A stretch of 64,000 nucleotides of DNA from Thermovirga lienii DSM 17291 (GTDB taxonomy: Bacteria > Synergistota > Synergistia > Synergistales > Thermovirgaceae). This document shows positions 32,670-41,469 of the stretch, in pieces. The notes below the pieces were generated by a model. It saw only the letters and a program-made list of their open reading frames with translations. It was not told the origin of the DNA and made no database searches. Numbering within the stretch: the first letter of the stretch is position 1; each line of letters begins with the position of its first letter. Both the position numbers and the translations under genes were made by a program. Location: contig CP003096.1 in assembly GCA_000233775.1 (NCBI GenBank), positions 558,001 to 622,000 of the forward strand. Direction: 5' to 3'.

Positions 32670-33787
32670 TGTCGATCTTTCTTAGCTGCGGCGAGGCCTC
32701 GGGGGACTATTACGTTGCCAAGCTTGCCGCCAGGCTAAGACAAAAAGGGTTCAGCGGTAAGATGTGGGGCCTTGTGGGTCCTCAGAGCGAAGCCTCAGGC
32801 GTGGAAAAGACCTGGTCCATGGGAGAGCTTCAACTTATGGGGATAGGAGAGGTTCTCTCGTCCATCCCCAGGCTCTTTTCCCTTAAGAAGCAGATAGAAA
32901 ACCGTATTATCCAAGAAGCTCCAAGGGCTGTGGTAGTAGTGGACAGCCCTGATTTTCATTTGAGGCTCCTGGAGGGGCTGCGATCCAAAGGGTACGGTGG
33001 AAAAGTTGTATATTTGTGCCCGCCAACCGTTTGGGCTTGGAGGAGTTGGAGGGTCAAGAAGCTGAGAAAGTTATGTGACCTCTGTCTTCCCCTTTTTGGC
33101 TTTGAACATCAGTTCTTGTCGGAAAGGGGAGTTAAAAGCCTTTGGGTGGGCCATCCTTTCCTGGATGAGTTTGATTTGAACAGTAGGTTTTTCCCGTCCT
33201 TTGACCCGGAGAAAAAGGACAAAGTTATAGGCCTTTTGCCTGGGAGCAGGCCATCGGAGGTAAACAAGATATTTCCTGTCCTGTTGGAGGTTGCCCACAA
33301 GCTTGAGCTTGAGGGTTTTGTGCCTGTTTTTTCAATTGCTCCTAACCTGTCGGAAGAAATGAAAGATTACGTTAGATCCAGGTCAAGGCCCTTTGAGGCC
33401 TACTCGGGGCCTGGAGCTGAGTTGATAGAACGTTCTGATGCCGTGGTCGGGGCGAGCGGTACTGTAGCAGTTGAAGCTCTTTTGCGAAAGAGGTTCATGG
33501 TGGTGTTATATAAGGCCTCTTGGTCTTCGTGGCTGGCTTATAAAATCTTCGTCAAGACTCCCTGGATAAGCATACCCAACATATTGGCTGGAAAGATGGT
33601 GTTTCCCGAGCTGCTGCAGAAGAATGCCACAGCTAGTGCTGTTTTGGAACACCTTTTGCCTTATCTTAAGGACTCTGCCTACAGGGGCAAAGTGCACGAG
33701 TTCATGGATAGAGCCTGCGACAAGTTGGGCCGGCCGGGCGCACTGGATTTGTGGGCAGAAGAGGTATTGAAGGGTGTTGAGCGATGA
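32669..33787 (+). CDS. lpxB: Lipid-A-disaccharide synthase LpxB
   Basis: A 372-residue GT19 glycosyltransferase that joins lipid X to UDP-diacylglucosamine. The N-terminus is FLSCGEASGDYYVAKL. PPTVWAWRSWRVKKL, LPGSRPSEVNKIFP and ASGTVAVEALL complete the conserved set. ATG 32669 overlaps the lpxI stop; the frame upstream lies inside lpxI. It overlaps the following paralogue by four bases. Confidence 0.94.
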   Translation: MSIFLSCGEASGDYYVAKLAARLRQKGFSGKMWGLVGPQSEASGVEKTWSMGELQLMGIGEVLSSIPRLFSLKKQIENRIIQEAPRAVVVVDSPDFHLRLLEGLRSKGYGGKVVYLCPPTVWAWRSWRVKKLRKLCDLCLPLFGFEHQFLSERGVKSLWVGHPFLDEFDLNSRFFPSFDPEKKDKVIGLLPGSRPSEVNKIFPVLLEVAHKLELEGFVPVFSIAPNLSEEMKDYVRSRSRPFEAYSGPGAELIERSDAVVGASGTVAVEALLRKRFMVVLYKASWSSWLAYKIFVKTPWISIPNILAGKMVFPELLQKNATASAVLEHLLPYLKDSAYRGKVHEFMDRACDKLGRPGALDLWAEEVLKGVER

Positions 33788-34863
33788 AGGAAGTGCTTTT
33801 GTTGGCCAATGGGCCAGGGGAGCTTTGGTGTTGGGTAAGGCCCATGGTCAAGGTGTTGAAGGCTAAGGGATACAGGGTGAAAATTGGGCTTTTGCCCTGC
33901 CAGTTCTCTTCGGGGGAGGAATCAAGAATAGCGAGCAGTCTTGGAGCCGATGAAGTTAAGGGGCCCTCTTTCTTTGTAAAGAGCGCCTTGGATATGTTGA
34001 GGGATTCTTCAGATCTGGTGTTTCAACTTGGAGGGGACCTTGTGTATGGCCTTTTGGCTTCCAGGGGTAAAAGGCCCTTTTTCTGCTATACTTATGGACC
34101 CAAACCTTTTATGGAAAAGGCTGACGTTGTCATGACAGCCTGGGATTTCCCTTTGGTTCCGGGGAGGGTCGTCGTAGGAGATCTGGTGGCCGATGCCTTG
34201 GACATGGATGAAGGAGCTTCTCCCTGGAAGAAGGAAGGGGCTTTACGCCTTGTGTTCTTTCCTGGCAGCAGGCCGGGGATAAGGAAGGCCTCCTTGAGGT
34301 TCCTTTCGGAGGTGAAAGGTACTTTGGAGGCCTTGTTGGATAACGTGGAAGTAGTGACTGCTCTCTCTCCCTTTGCAGCCCACTCGGAGATTGAGGCGTG
34401 GGAGAAGGAGGGGTTGAATCCTTCCCTCTCTGGCACTAGGGTGGTGTTAGAGGGGGCAGATCTTGCGCTGACTCAGCCGGGAACCAACACACTGGAGTTG
34501 ATGCATGTTGGGGTTCCTGCAGTGGTTGCCGTGCCCTTTTATTTTTTGGAACATGTTCCCCTTGGAGGGTTGAAGGGAATAATCCTTCAGACGCCTCTTT
34601 TGGGGAGAATGATAAAGGATAAAGTATTGAGAAAAGCCTCCGAGAGGAGGGGCTTTCTTGCTTGGCCCAACAGGATTGCCAAAGAGATGATAATGAAGGA
34701 AGTGGTGGGCGACGTTACTCCTGCTGATCTGGCAAAGCTTCTTGCAAAGCTTCTTTTGGACGAACGGCAGAGGCTTTGCCAGAGAGAGCGTCTGAGAGCC
34801 CTTTCGAAACCATATGGGGCTGCAGAAAACATATTATCCATTATCGAAGAGAGGATCGGCTAG
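33784..34863 (+). CDS. LpxB-like glycosyltransferase paralogue, role unknown
   Basis: A 359-residue GT-B protein. The start LLLANGPGELWCWVRP and the later FFPGSRPGIRKAS and LTQPGTNTLELMHVGVPAVV show the same two-domain layout as LpxB, but the LpxB acceptor motifs (GEASGD, PPTVWAW) are changed. Similar stand-alone proteins exist in cyanobacteria and other diderms and have no proven reaction. Overlap with lpxB and one-base spacing to msbA place it in lipid A synthesis. It may be a second sugar transferase or a partner of LpxB. Confidence 0.7.
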   Translation: MKEVLLLANGPGELWCWVRPMVKVLKAKGYRVKIGLLPCQFSSGEESRIASSLGADEVKGPSFFVKSALDMLRDSSDLVFQLGGDLVYGLLASRGKRPFFCYTYGPKPFMEKADVVMTAWDFPLVPGRVVVGDLVADALDMDEGASPWKKEGALRLVFFPGSRPGIRKASLRFLSEVKGTLEALLDNVEVVTALSPFAAHSEIEAWEKEGLNPSLSGTRVVLEGADLALTQPGTNTLELMHVGVPAVVAVPFYFLEHVPLGGLKGIILQTPLLGRMIKDKVLRKASERRGFLAWPNRIAKEMIMKEVVGDVTPADLAKLLAKLLLDERQRLCQRERLRALSKPYGAAENILSIIEERIG

Positions 34864-34864
34864 G

Positions 34865-36625
34865 ATGGCTAGTAAATGGAAGAAGAGTTTGTATTTGAGG
34901 CTTTTGAACTATGCCAGGCCTTACATGTCCAGGATAGGGGTTGGGCTTGTCTGCATGGTGTTGTCCTCGGTGTTTACCGTTGTGGCTCCGTGGATACTCA
35001 AGAACATTGTGGACGATGTTTTGATAAGCAAGAACCTATTAATGCTCAACGTTCTATCTTTAGGTTTGGTGCTTTTGTACCTGTTGAAGAACGTGGCAAA
35101 TTATGGCCACCAGTACTTGATGAATTGGGTTGGCCAGAAAGTGGTGATGGACCTCAGGCTTGAACTTTATGATCACATGCAGAGGATGTCCCTACGGTAC
35201 ATCTACGGCTCCAGGGTGGGGGAACTGGTTTCCCGCATCACCAACGACGTGGTCAAACTCCAGGAGATGGTGACCACCGCGGTCATAGACCTGGTGGTTC
35301 AGGGGTTGAGCTTCGTGGGCATGTTGGGTTTTCTGGTCTACCTCAACTGGAAGCTTACGGCCATTACCTTCATGGTTCTGCCCGTTGCGGCGTGGGTGTT
35401 GGATGTGGCATCCAGGAAGTTAAGAGCCGTGGGGTATGACATTCAGAGTCAGCTTGCAGCTCTTTCGGCGATAGCCTATGAGGCCCTCTCGAGCATCAGG
35501 ATAGTTCGTTCCTTTGCCACAGAGGACGAAGAATATGACAGGTTCAAGGATCGCAACCAGGCCCATTTCAAGGCTTTGATGAGGGGCACCCAGGTCAACG
35601 CTGCCCTTTCGGGCATAATAGAGGTCATATTGATAGGAGCTTTGTCCTTGATCCTTTGGTTTGGCGGCAGAATAGTCGTTGCGGGCGAGATGACCCCTGG
35701 AGAGCTGATAGCCTTTTTGGGGTATTTGGCCCTCTTGGTTCAACCCATAAGGACATTTTCAAAGGTCGTGGCCAAGATACAGCAGGGAATGGCCTCGGCG
35801 GAGCGAATATTCGAGGTTATGGACACTAAAAGCGAGATAACACCGCCCAAAAAGCCCATAGTGCTCTCACATATAACGGGAAAAGTGGACTACAAGAACG
35901 TGTCCTTTGCTTATGAGGATGAGCGTTGGATACTAAGGAACATAAACATTTCCGCCTATCCTGGGGAGAAGATAGCCATAGTGGGGCCGACGGGAGCGGG
36001 GAAATCCACATTGGTGGATATGATACCCAGGTTCTATGATCCCCAAAGGGGAGGGGTCTTCATAGATGGAATAGATGTTCGCAAGCTGGACCTAAAATCC
36101 CTGAGGAGGCAGATAGGCATAGTTCCCCAGGATCCCATCCTGCTCAAGGGCAGCATATCCTATAACATTGCCTATGGTTTACCCGGAGCCACCCTAAAGA
36201 GCATAAAAAAAGCGGCCGAGATGGCGGGAATAGGAGCTTTCATCGAAAGCCTTCCAAGGGGTTACGATACGGAGGTCGGGGAAAGAGGCGTAACATTGAG
36301 TGGCGGTCAGCGCCAGAGGCTTGCCATAGCCAGGGCCATAATAAGAGATCCTCGAATACTGATATTGGATGAGGCGACATCCTCCCTTGATGCCATGGTG
36401 GAGCAGGAAATTCAGATGGCGCTGAAAAAGGCATCTGAGGGCAGGACTACTTTCGTTATAGCCCACAGGCTGGCCACGGTAAAAGAGGCCGATCGGATAT
36501 TGGTCCTGGACAAGGGATCCATAGTAGAGGAAGGAACTCATGACGTTTTGATAAAAAATGGGGGCCTGTATGCCAGGCTCTGTGAACTTCAGTTTGGAGA
36601 TGTCAATGGGAAGGATATTAATTGA
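34865..36625 (+). CDS. msbA: Lipid A export ABC transporter MsbA
   Basis: A 586-residue half-transporter. Six membrane helices (about residues 20-310) are followed by the ATPase: Walker A GPTGAGKST, the Q-loop region GIVPQDP, signature LSGGQRQRLAIARAI, Walker B ILILDEATSSLD and H-loop VIAHRL. It flips lipid A-core to the periplasmic side. ATG 34865 is the first codon after the preceding stop; upstream codons belong to that gene's other frame. The position between the LpxB-like gene and lpxK is standard. Confidence 0.92.
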   Translation: MASKWKKSLYLRLLNYARPYMSRIGVGLVCMVLSSVFTVVAPWILKNIVDDVLISKNLLMLNVLSLGLVLLYLLKNVANYGHQYLMNWVGQKVVMDLRLELYDHMQRMSLRYIYGSRVGELVSRITNDVVKLQEMVTTAVIDLVVQGLSFVGMLGFLVYLNWKLTAITFMVLPVAAWVLDVASRKLRAVGYDIQSQLAALSAIAYEALSSIRIVRSFATEDEEYDRFKDRNQAHFKALMRGTQVNAALSGIIEVILIGALSLILWFGGRIVVAGEMTPGELIAFLGYLALLVQPIRTFSKVVAKIQQGMASAERIFEVMDTKSEITPPKKPIVLSHITGKVDYKNVSFAYEDERWILRNINISAYPGEKIAIVGPTGAGKSTLVDMIPRFYDPQRGGVFIDGIDVRKLDLKSLRRQIGIVPQDPILLKGSISYNIAYGLPGATLKSIKKAAEMAGIGAFIESLPRGYDTEVGERGVTLSGGQRQRLAIARAIIRDPRILILDEATSSLDAMVEQEIQMALKKASEGRTTFVIAHRLATVKEADRILVLDKGSIVEEGTHDVLIKNGGLYARLCELQFGDVNGKDIN

Positions 36626-38867
36626 TTATTTGCACTACATCAGAGGGTCGAAATCAAGTTTCCTTTGGAACGCCATGGTTCCTCTGGGGTGTCTTGCAGA
36701 TTTTTTGACCCTTATGCGCAACAAGGCGTACGACCACGGCATATTCGAGAGCCTTGAAAGCCCGGTGCCCGTAGTGAGCGTTGGAAACCTGACAGTGGGA
36801 GGGACCAACAAGACTCCGGTGGTTGAAATGCTGGCCAGGTTGTTTGATGGTTTTGGCTTGAAAGTGGGCATAATCTCAAGAGGTTACGGGAAGAAAAGTA
36901 AAGGCCCCCATCTGATAAGGGAAGGAAGCTCCTACTTGCCTGAGGATGTGGGGGATGAGCCTTTCTTGCTCTCTCAAAAACTGCCTAAGGCAACGGTATG
37001 CGTCTCCTCTGACAGGTTGGAGGGTGTGGACCTTTTGGCCAGGGAGGGGGTGGACCTGGTCATAGCGGACGATGCCTTCCAGCACCGGCGGATGGGAAGG
37101 GACGTGGACATACTGCTGGTGGACGCTACCTGCCCTTGGGGCAACGGGAGGATATTCCCTGCGGGGCTTTTAAGGGAGAGAAAAGGCTCCATAAAGAGAG
37201 CTCACATGGTTATTATCACCAAGGCAGACCAGGTAGAAAGAGAAAGCCTCAGGAAGTTAAAAGATGAGCTTTCAAGGTTTGTGGATAGTAAGTCTATCTT
37301 TGAGGCTCACCTTGAGCTTTCTGGATGGGCTTGCTGGAACGGGGAGTGGAAAGATCTAAACAGCCCCCCCAAGGGCGAAGCTTTAGTTTTTTCGGCCATA
37401 GGTAACCCCGCGAGCTTTGAAGCATTTTTGAGGCGCTCTGGAGTTGAAGTGAAAAGCCACTTGATCTTCAGGGACCACCATAGGTTCACGGAGAAAAACC
37501 TTGAGGAGATAGACGAAGTACGCCGAAAGATGGGATCTCAAGTAGTCATATGCACGGAAAAGGACGTGCTTAACCTGCCTGCGGGGTGCGAGATTCCTTT
37601 CGAGGTAGTGGTACCGAAAGTGCGCACCATGGTGGTCCAGGAGGAAAGGTTCTTGAAGGATTTGATCTCTGCCTTGAGGCCCAAGGTGGTCGTGGCGTCC
37701 AACGGCTACGGAGAGGACGCCATAGGTGCTTTACTGGCAGGAAAGCTCAAAAAGGAACTTCCTCACGCCGAGGTTATGGCCTTTCCTTTGGTCGGCAGAG
37801 GCAAAGAATACGAGGAAGCCGGAATAAAGGTATGTGCCCCTCCATATGAAATGCCCAGTGAGGGTGTGATAAAGTATCATTTGAAGGACCTTTTGAGGGA
37901 CCTCAAGAGGGGGCTTTTGCGCAACCTTTCGGAGCAGATGAAAGTCTGGGCATCGTTGAGGGGTAAGATAAGGACGGTTTTGTGTGTGGGGGATGTGTAC
38001 CTTCTTTTGAATGTCCTTTGGGGGCAGGGGACCACGCCTGTTCTTATGGCCACGGCCAAGACGGAAAAGAACAGAGGGCATTTCAGCCTTGAATACTTGG
38101 TTTTGCGCAGAAGGGCCAGGTGCGTGTGGACCCGGGACAAGGAGACCCGGGATAAAATGATAAAAAGAAAGGTGAACGCTGTATATTGCGGCAATCCAAT
38201 AATGGATCTTGCCGGTGATAATGTTTGTGAAGAAGGAAAGTTTTGGGAGGAAGGCCTGCCGGGGGTGCTTCTTTTGCCGGGCAGCAGAAGAAGGGCTTAC
38301 CAGGATGTGAAGATGCTCTTGGAAGCAGCGGAGTTGGTGAATAAAAAGGTGCGGTGCCGTTTCGTGATGGTCCTTGCGGCAACCATAGATGAAGAGACCT
38401 TGCTGCGATCCCTCGATGGATGGAAGAGGCTAGAAGAAGGGATGCTTGTAAGTCCTTCGGGGAATACCAAGGTGGTTCTCACCCGTGAGAGGGTGGGAAC
38501 GGTGGCCCGAGGTGCCAAGTTGGTGATAGGCCTTGGGGGGACGGCCAACCAGATATGTGCTGGATTGGGAGTGCCCGTGGTTTCCATATTGGAGAAAGGC
38601 AAGCTTGTGCAGAAAAAGCTCCTTGGAGAATCTGAAGTGTTGGTCGAACCGAGCAGCGAAGCCTTGAGCAGGGAGGTTTTGGCCATCCTGGAGGACAACA
38701 CAAGACGCATGAAGATGTCGAGGGCTGGAGTATACATGATGGGCCCTTCCGGAGCGGTAGAGGACGTGGTGCGTTACGCCCTGAAGGAGCTTGGATGGAA
38801 GAAGCGCCACGATGTTTGGAGACATCTTGACGAGGTTTTTGCGAAAGAGGAGGACGGAATATCATGA
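36606..38867 (+). CDS. lpxK: LpxK tetraacyldisaccharide 4'-kinase fused to an LpxB-like domain
   Basis: A 753-residue fusion. Residues about 1-335 are LpxK: VPVVSVGNLTVGGTNKTP (P-loop with N in place of the usual third G), GIISRGYGKKSKG, DVGDEPFLL, VIADDAFQHRR and NGRIFPAGLLRE. Residues about 360-753 form a GT-B domain of the lipid-A-disaccharide-synthase-related type found in cyanobacteria: VVVASNGYGEDAIGALLAGKL, FPLVGRGKEYEEAGI, GVLLLPGSRRRAYQD and IGLGGTANQICAGLGVPVV. GGAG precedes ATG 36606, giving a 20-base overlap with msbA. The two halves are normally separate. The fusion and the neighbouring LpxB paralogue give three LpxB-type modules in about 6 kb. Confidence 0.88.
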   Translation: MGRILIDYLHYIRGSKSSFLWNAMVPLGCLADFLTLMRNKAYDHGIFESLESPVPVVSVGNLTVGGTNKTPVVEMLARLFDGFGLKVGIISRGYGKKSKGPHLIREGSSYLPEDVGDEPFLLSQKLPKATVCVSSDRLEGVDLLAREGVDLVIADDAFQHRRMGRDVDILLVDATCPWGNGRIFPAGLLRERKGSIKRAHMVIITKADQVERESLRKLKDELSRFVDSKSIFEAHLELSGWACWNGEWKDLNSPPKGEALVFSAIGNPASFEAFLRRSGVEVKSHLIFRDHHRFTEKNLEEIDEVRRKMGSQVVICTEKDVLNLPAGCEIPFEVVVPKVRTMVVQEERFLKDLISALRPKVVVASNGYGEDAIGALLAGKLKKELPHAEVMAFPLVGRGKEYEEAGIKVCAPPYEMPSEGVIKYHLKDLLRDLKRGLLRNLSEQMKVWASLRGKIRTVLCVGDVYLLLNVLWGQGTTPVLMATAKTEKNRGHFSLEYLVLRRRARCVWTRDKETRDKMIKRKVNAVYCGNPIMDLAGDNVCEEGKFWEEGLPGVLLLPGSRRRAYQDVKMLLEAAELVNKKVRCRFVMVLAATIDEETLLRSLDGWKRLEEGMLVSPSGNTKVVLTRERVGTVARGAKLVIGLGGTANQICAGLGVPVVSILEKGKLVQKKLLGESEVLVEPSSEALSREVLAILEDNTRRMKMSRAGVYMMGPSGAVEDVVRYALKELGWKKRHDVWRHLDEVFAKEEDGIS

Positions 38868-39607
38868 GGACGTTGGCAGTTATTCCTGCTCGCTACCATA
38901 GCACTCGCCTTCCGGGCAAACCATTGGTGGAGATAGCAGGAATTCCTTTGGTCATAAGGGTACTCAGGCAGGCTAAGAGGTGTTCCCTGCTGGATCGGGT
39001 GATAGTTGCCACGGATGATGAACGCATAGCGGAAGTAGTTAGAAAGGACAAAGGAGAGGTTATGATGACTCCTCCAGACCTTCCAAGCGGCGGAGACAGA
39101 GTGGCATGGGTTGTAAAGTGCGTGGAGGATGCAGATGTAGTCCTTAATATACAGGTAGATGACCCCCTTGTAGGGCCTAAGATGATAGGCTCACTAGTGG
39201 AGGCCTTGGCGCAAGACGAAGATTGTGACCTGGCGGTGGCGGTAAAGGAGATAGAGAAACCAGAGGAAGTGGAAGATCCCAATATAGTCAAGGTGGTCTT
39301 CGACCAGTACTTTAAGGCATTGTATTTCAGCCGTTCCGTCATACCCTATCCCAGGGTGAAAGGTGCCTCGTATTATAAGCATATAGGCCCTTACGCTTAC
39401 AGGAGGCCCTTTCTGTTGGAGTTTGCAAGCTGGGAACCAACCCCCCTGGAGAGGTCAGAGAGCCTGGAGATGCTTAGGGTCCTGGAGCGGGGAAGAAAAA
39501 TAAAGTGTGTTCCAGTGGAGAGTGATACTATTGAGATAGACACGCCGGAAGACGTCGAGAGGCTGGAGGCATATTTTAGGGAACATGGAGATGATCTCAA
39601 ATGGTAA
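38864..39607 (+). CDS. kdsB: CMP-Kdo synthetase KdsB
   Basis: A 247-residue nucleotidyltransferase. VIPARYHSTRLPGKPL is the nucleotide-binding loop, and IQVDDPL and the PYPR...YYKHIGPYAYRRPFL segment are typical. It activates Kdo as CMP-Kdo. In Shewanella the equivalent enzyme prefers the 8-amino sugar made by KdnAB, whose likely homologues lie four to five genes downstream. It overlaps the LpxK fusion gene by four bases and kdsA by seven. Confidence 0.94.
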   Translation: MRTLAVIPARYHSTRLPGKPLVEIAGIPLVIRVLRQAKRCSLLDRVIVATDDERIAEVVRKDKGEVMMTPPDLPSGGDRVAWVVKCVEDADVVLNIQVDDPLVGPKMIGSLVEALAQDEDCDLAVAVKEIEKPEEVEDPNIVKVVFDQYFKALYFSRSVIPYPRVKGASYYKHIGPYAYRRPFLLEFASWEPTPLERSESLEMLRVLERGRKIKCVPVESDTIEIDTPEDVERLEAYFREHGDDLKW

Positions 39608-40455
39608 GGAGTTTTTCTTTAGGAAACTATAAAGTTGGAGAGGGCAGGCTGCTTGTGGCAGCCGGCCCTTGCGTGCTGGAGAGCCTGGATGTGGCCCTTG
39701 AGGTGGCCCAGACGGCGGGCAGGATATGCAGCAGCTTGGGGCTGGATTACGTCTTCAAGTCGTCCTTCGATAAGGCCAACAGGACGTCCATTCACAGCTA
39801 TCGCGGCCCAGGGATGGAGAAGGGGTTGAACTGGCTTGCCGAGATAAAAGCAAAGACAGGTTTTCCCATATTGACCGATATCCATGAGCCCTGGCAGGCC
39901 GCGAGGGTTGCAGAGGTGGCGGATATTCTTCAAATTCCTGCCTTTTTGTGCAGGCAGACGGATTTGCTGGTGGCTGCGGCCAAGACGGGCAAGGTGATAA
40001 ACATAAAGAAGGGGCAATTTTTGTCTCCGTGGGATATGGCCCAGGCTGCGAGAAAGTGCATGGAAGCGGGAAACAACAGGATAATTTTGTGTGAGAGGGG
40101 GACCACGTTCGGCTACAACCAGCTGGTGGTGGACATGCGCTCTCTGCCGATAATGAGGTCCTTTGGTTATCCCGTGATGTTCGACGGTACCCACAGCGTT
40201 CAGATGCCGGGAGGCCAGGGGGAAAGGAGCGGAGGAGACAGAAGGTTCGTTCTGCCCCTGGTAAGAGCAGCGGTGGCGGTAGGAATAGATGCCCTTTTCC
40301 TTGAGACCCACCCTGAACCGGACAAGGCCAAAAGCGATGGCCCCAACATGGTTTTGCTTTCCGAATTGGAAAAACTCCTGAAACAGGTCAAAAAGCTGCA
40401 CGATGTGGTCCAAACCATAGGTTACGTGAAACTTTCGGAGGAGGCACGGTCATGA
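39601..40455 (+). CDS. kdsA: 3-deoxy-8-phosphooctulonate synthase KdsA
   Basis: A 284-residue enzyme condensing arabinose-5-phosphate with phosphoenolpyruvate. LLVAAGPCVLES carries a cysteine at the position that marks the metal-dependent class (asparagine in the E. coli metal-free class). Other motifs are DKANRTSIHSYRGPGMEKGL, ILTDIHEPWQA, NIKKGQFLSPWDM, FDGTHSVQMPGG and LETHPEPDKAKSDGPN. The start ATG overlaps kdsB. Confidence 0.95.
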   Translation: MVRSFSLGNYKVGEGRLLVAAGPCVLESLDVALEVAQTAGRICSSLGLDYVFKSSFDKANRTSIHSYRGPGMEKGLNWLAEIKAKTGFPILTDIHEPWQAARVAEVADILQIPAFLCRQTDLLVAAAKTGKVINIKKGQFLSPWDMAQAARKCMEAGNNRIILCERGTTFGYNQLVVDMRSLPIMRSFGYPVMFDGTHSVQMPGGQGERSGGDRRFVLPLVRAAVAVGIDALFLETHPEPDKAKSDGPNMVLLSELEKLLKQVKKLHDVVQTIGYVKLSEEARS

Positions 40456-41459
40456 TAGCCCTTCCATGGGAGAGAGAGAGCAAGAACCTGGACGATGCTT
40501 ATCTACAGGAGTTGGGTAAGAGGATACTTATTTCCGAGGCGGAGGAGATACAAAAAGCCGCCCAGAGGTTGGGAAGCGAGCTGGTGCAGGCTGCGAGGAC
40601 CATCCATGATGCCAGCGGAAGGCTCGTGGTCGTGGGGATGGGTAAGTCCGGCCTGATAGGCCGCAAGATAGCTGCCACCTTTGCGTCATTGGGAACCCCT
40701 TCCTTTTTCCTGCACGCTGCAGAAGGGGCCCATGGGGACCTGGGCATGGTGTGCAGGGAGGATGTGGGGCTTTTCTTGAGCAACAGCGGTGAGACCAGGG
40801 AGACCCTTGAGATACTGCCCTATTTCAAACGTTTGGGGGCTGTCATAATAGCCCTTACTGGAAACCCCGCGTCCAGGTTGGCCAAAAACGCCGACATAGT
40901 CATAAATACGGGGGTGACGTCGGAAGCGGATCCACTGGGACTTGCCCCTACTTCCAGCACCACGCTGCAGCTTGCGGTGGGTGACGCCCTGGCAGGAATG
41001 GTGACCGAACTGCGGGGCATAAGGAAAGAGGATTTTGCCATGTTCCATCCCGGAGGTTCTCTGGGACGCAGGCTGCTTTTGAGGGTGCAGGACGTCATGG
41101 GGAGTGGCGAAAGGCTTCCTCTGGTGGGACCTCAGACCTTCGTAAGAGAGGCCATATTCGAGATGACCAGCAAAGGTTATGGGGCCGCCATAGTGGTTGA
41201 CGAAGCCAAGAGGCTTTTGGGGATATTCACCGACGGCGACCTCAGGAGGCTTTTGGAGGACCGAGGGGCCCAAGGCATGGACCTTCGCATCCAAGAGGTA
41301 ATGACCAAGGATCCTAAATCTATACATCCGGAGAAGCTTGCGGTGGAGGCGGTCCACATAATGGAGGAGCTGGAGATATCCTGTCTTGCAGTCGTAGAAG
41401 ACGACGTTGTGGTGGGGATAGTCCACATTCACGACCTTTTGAAAGCTGGGGTGGCTTAA
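40452..41459 (+). CDS. kdsD: Arabinose-5-phosphate isomerase KdsD/KpsF
   Basis: A 335-residue enzyme with an N-terminal SIS domain (VVGMGKSGLIGRKIAATF; SNSGETRETLEILPYFK) and two CBS domains (about residues 215-330). The LGLAPTSSTTLQLAVGDALA signature identifies the KdsD group. It provides arabinose-5-phosphate for KdsA, to which it is coupled by a four-base overlap. Confidence 0.95.
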   Translation: MIALPWERESKNLDDAYLQELGKRILISEAEEIQKAAQRLGSELVQAARTIHDASGRLVVVGMGKSGLIGRKIAATFASLGTPSFFLHAAEGAHGDLGMVCREDVGLFLSNSGETRETLEILPYFKRLGAVIIALTGNPASRLAKNADIVINTGVTSEADPLGLAPTSSTTLQLAVGDALAGMVTELRGIRKEDFAMFHPGGSLGRRLLLRVQDVMGSGERLPLVGPQTFVREAIFEMTSKGYGAAIVVDEAKRLLGIFTDGDLRRLLEDRGAQGMDLRIQEVMTKDPKSIHPEKLAVEAVHIMEELEISCLAVVEDDVVVGIVHIHDLLKAGVA

Positions 41460-41469
41460 TCTGCATAGA

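Noticed and set aside
39619-40413. 264-codon open frame on the - strand inside kdsA
   Set aside because: It is fully antisense to a clear kdsA, with no family similarity. Long antisense frames are common here owing to codon bias.
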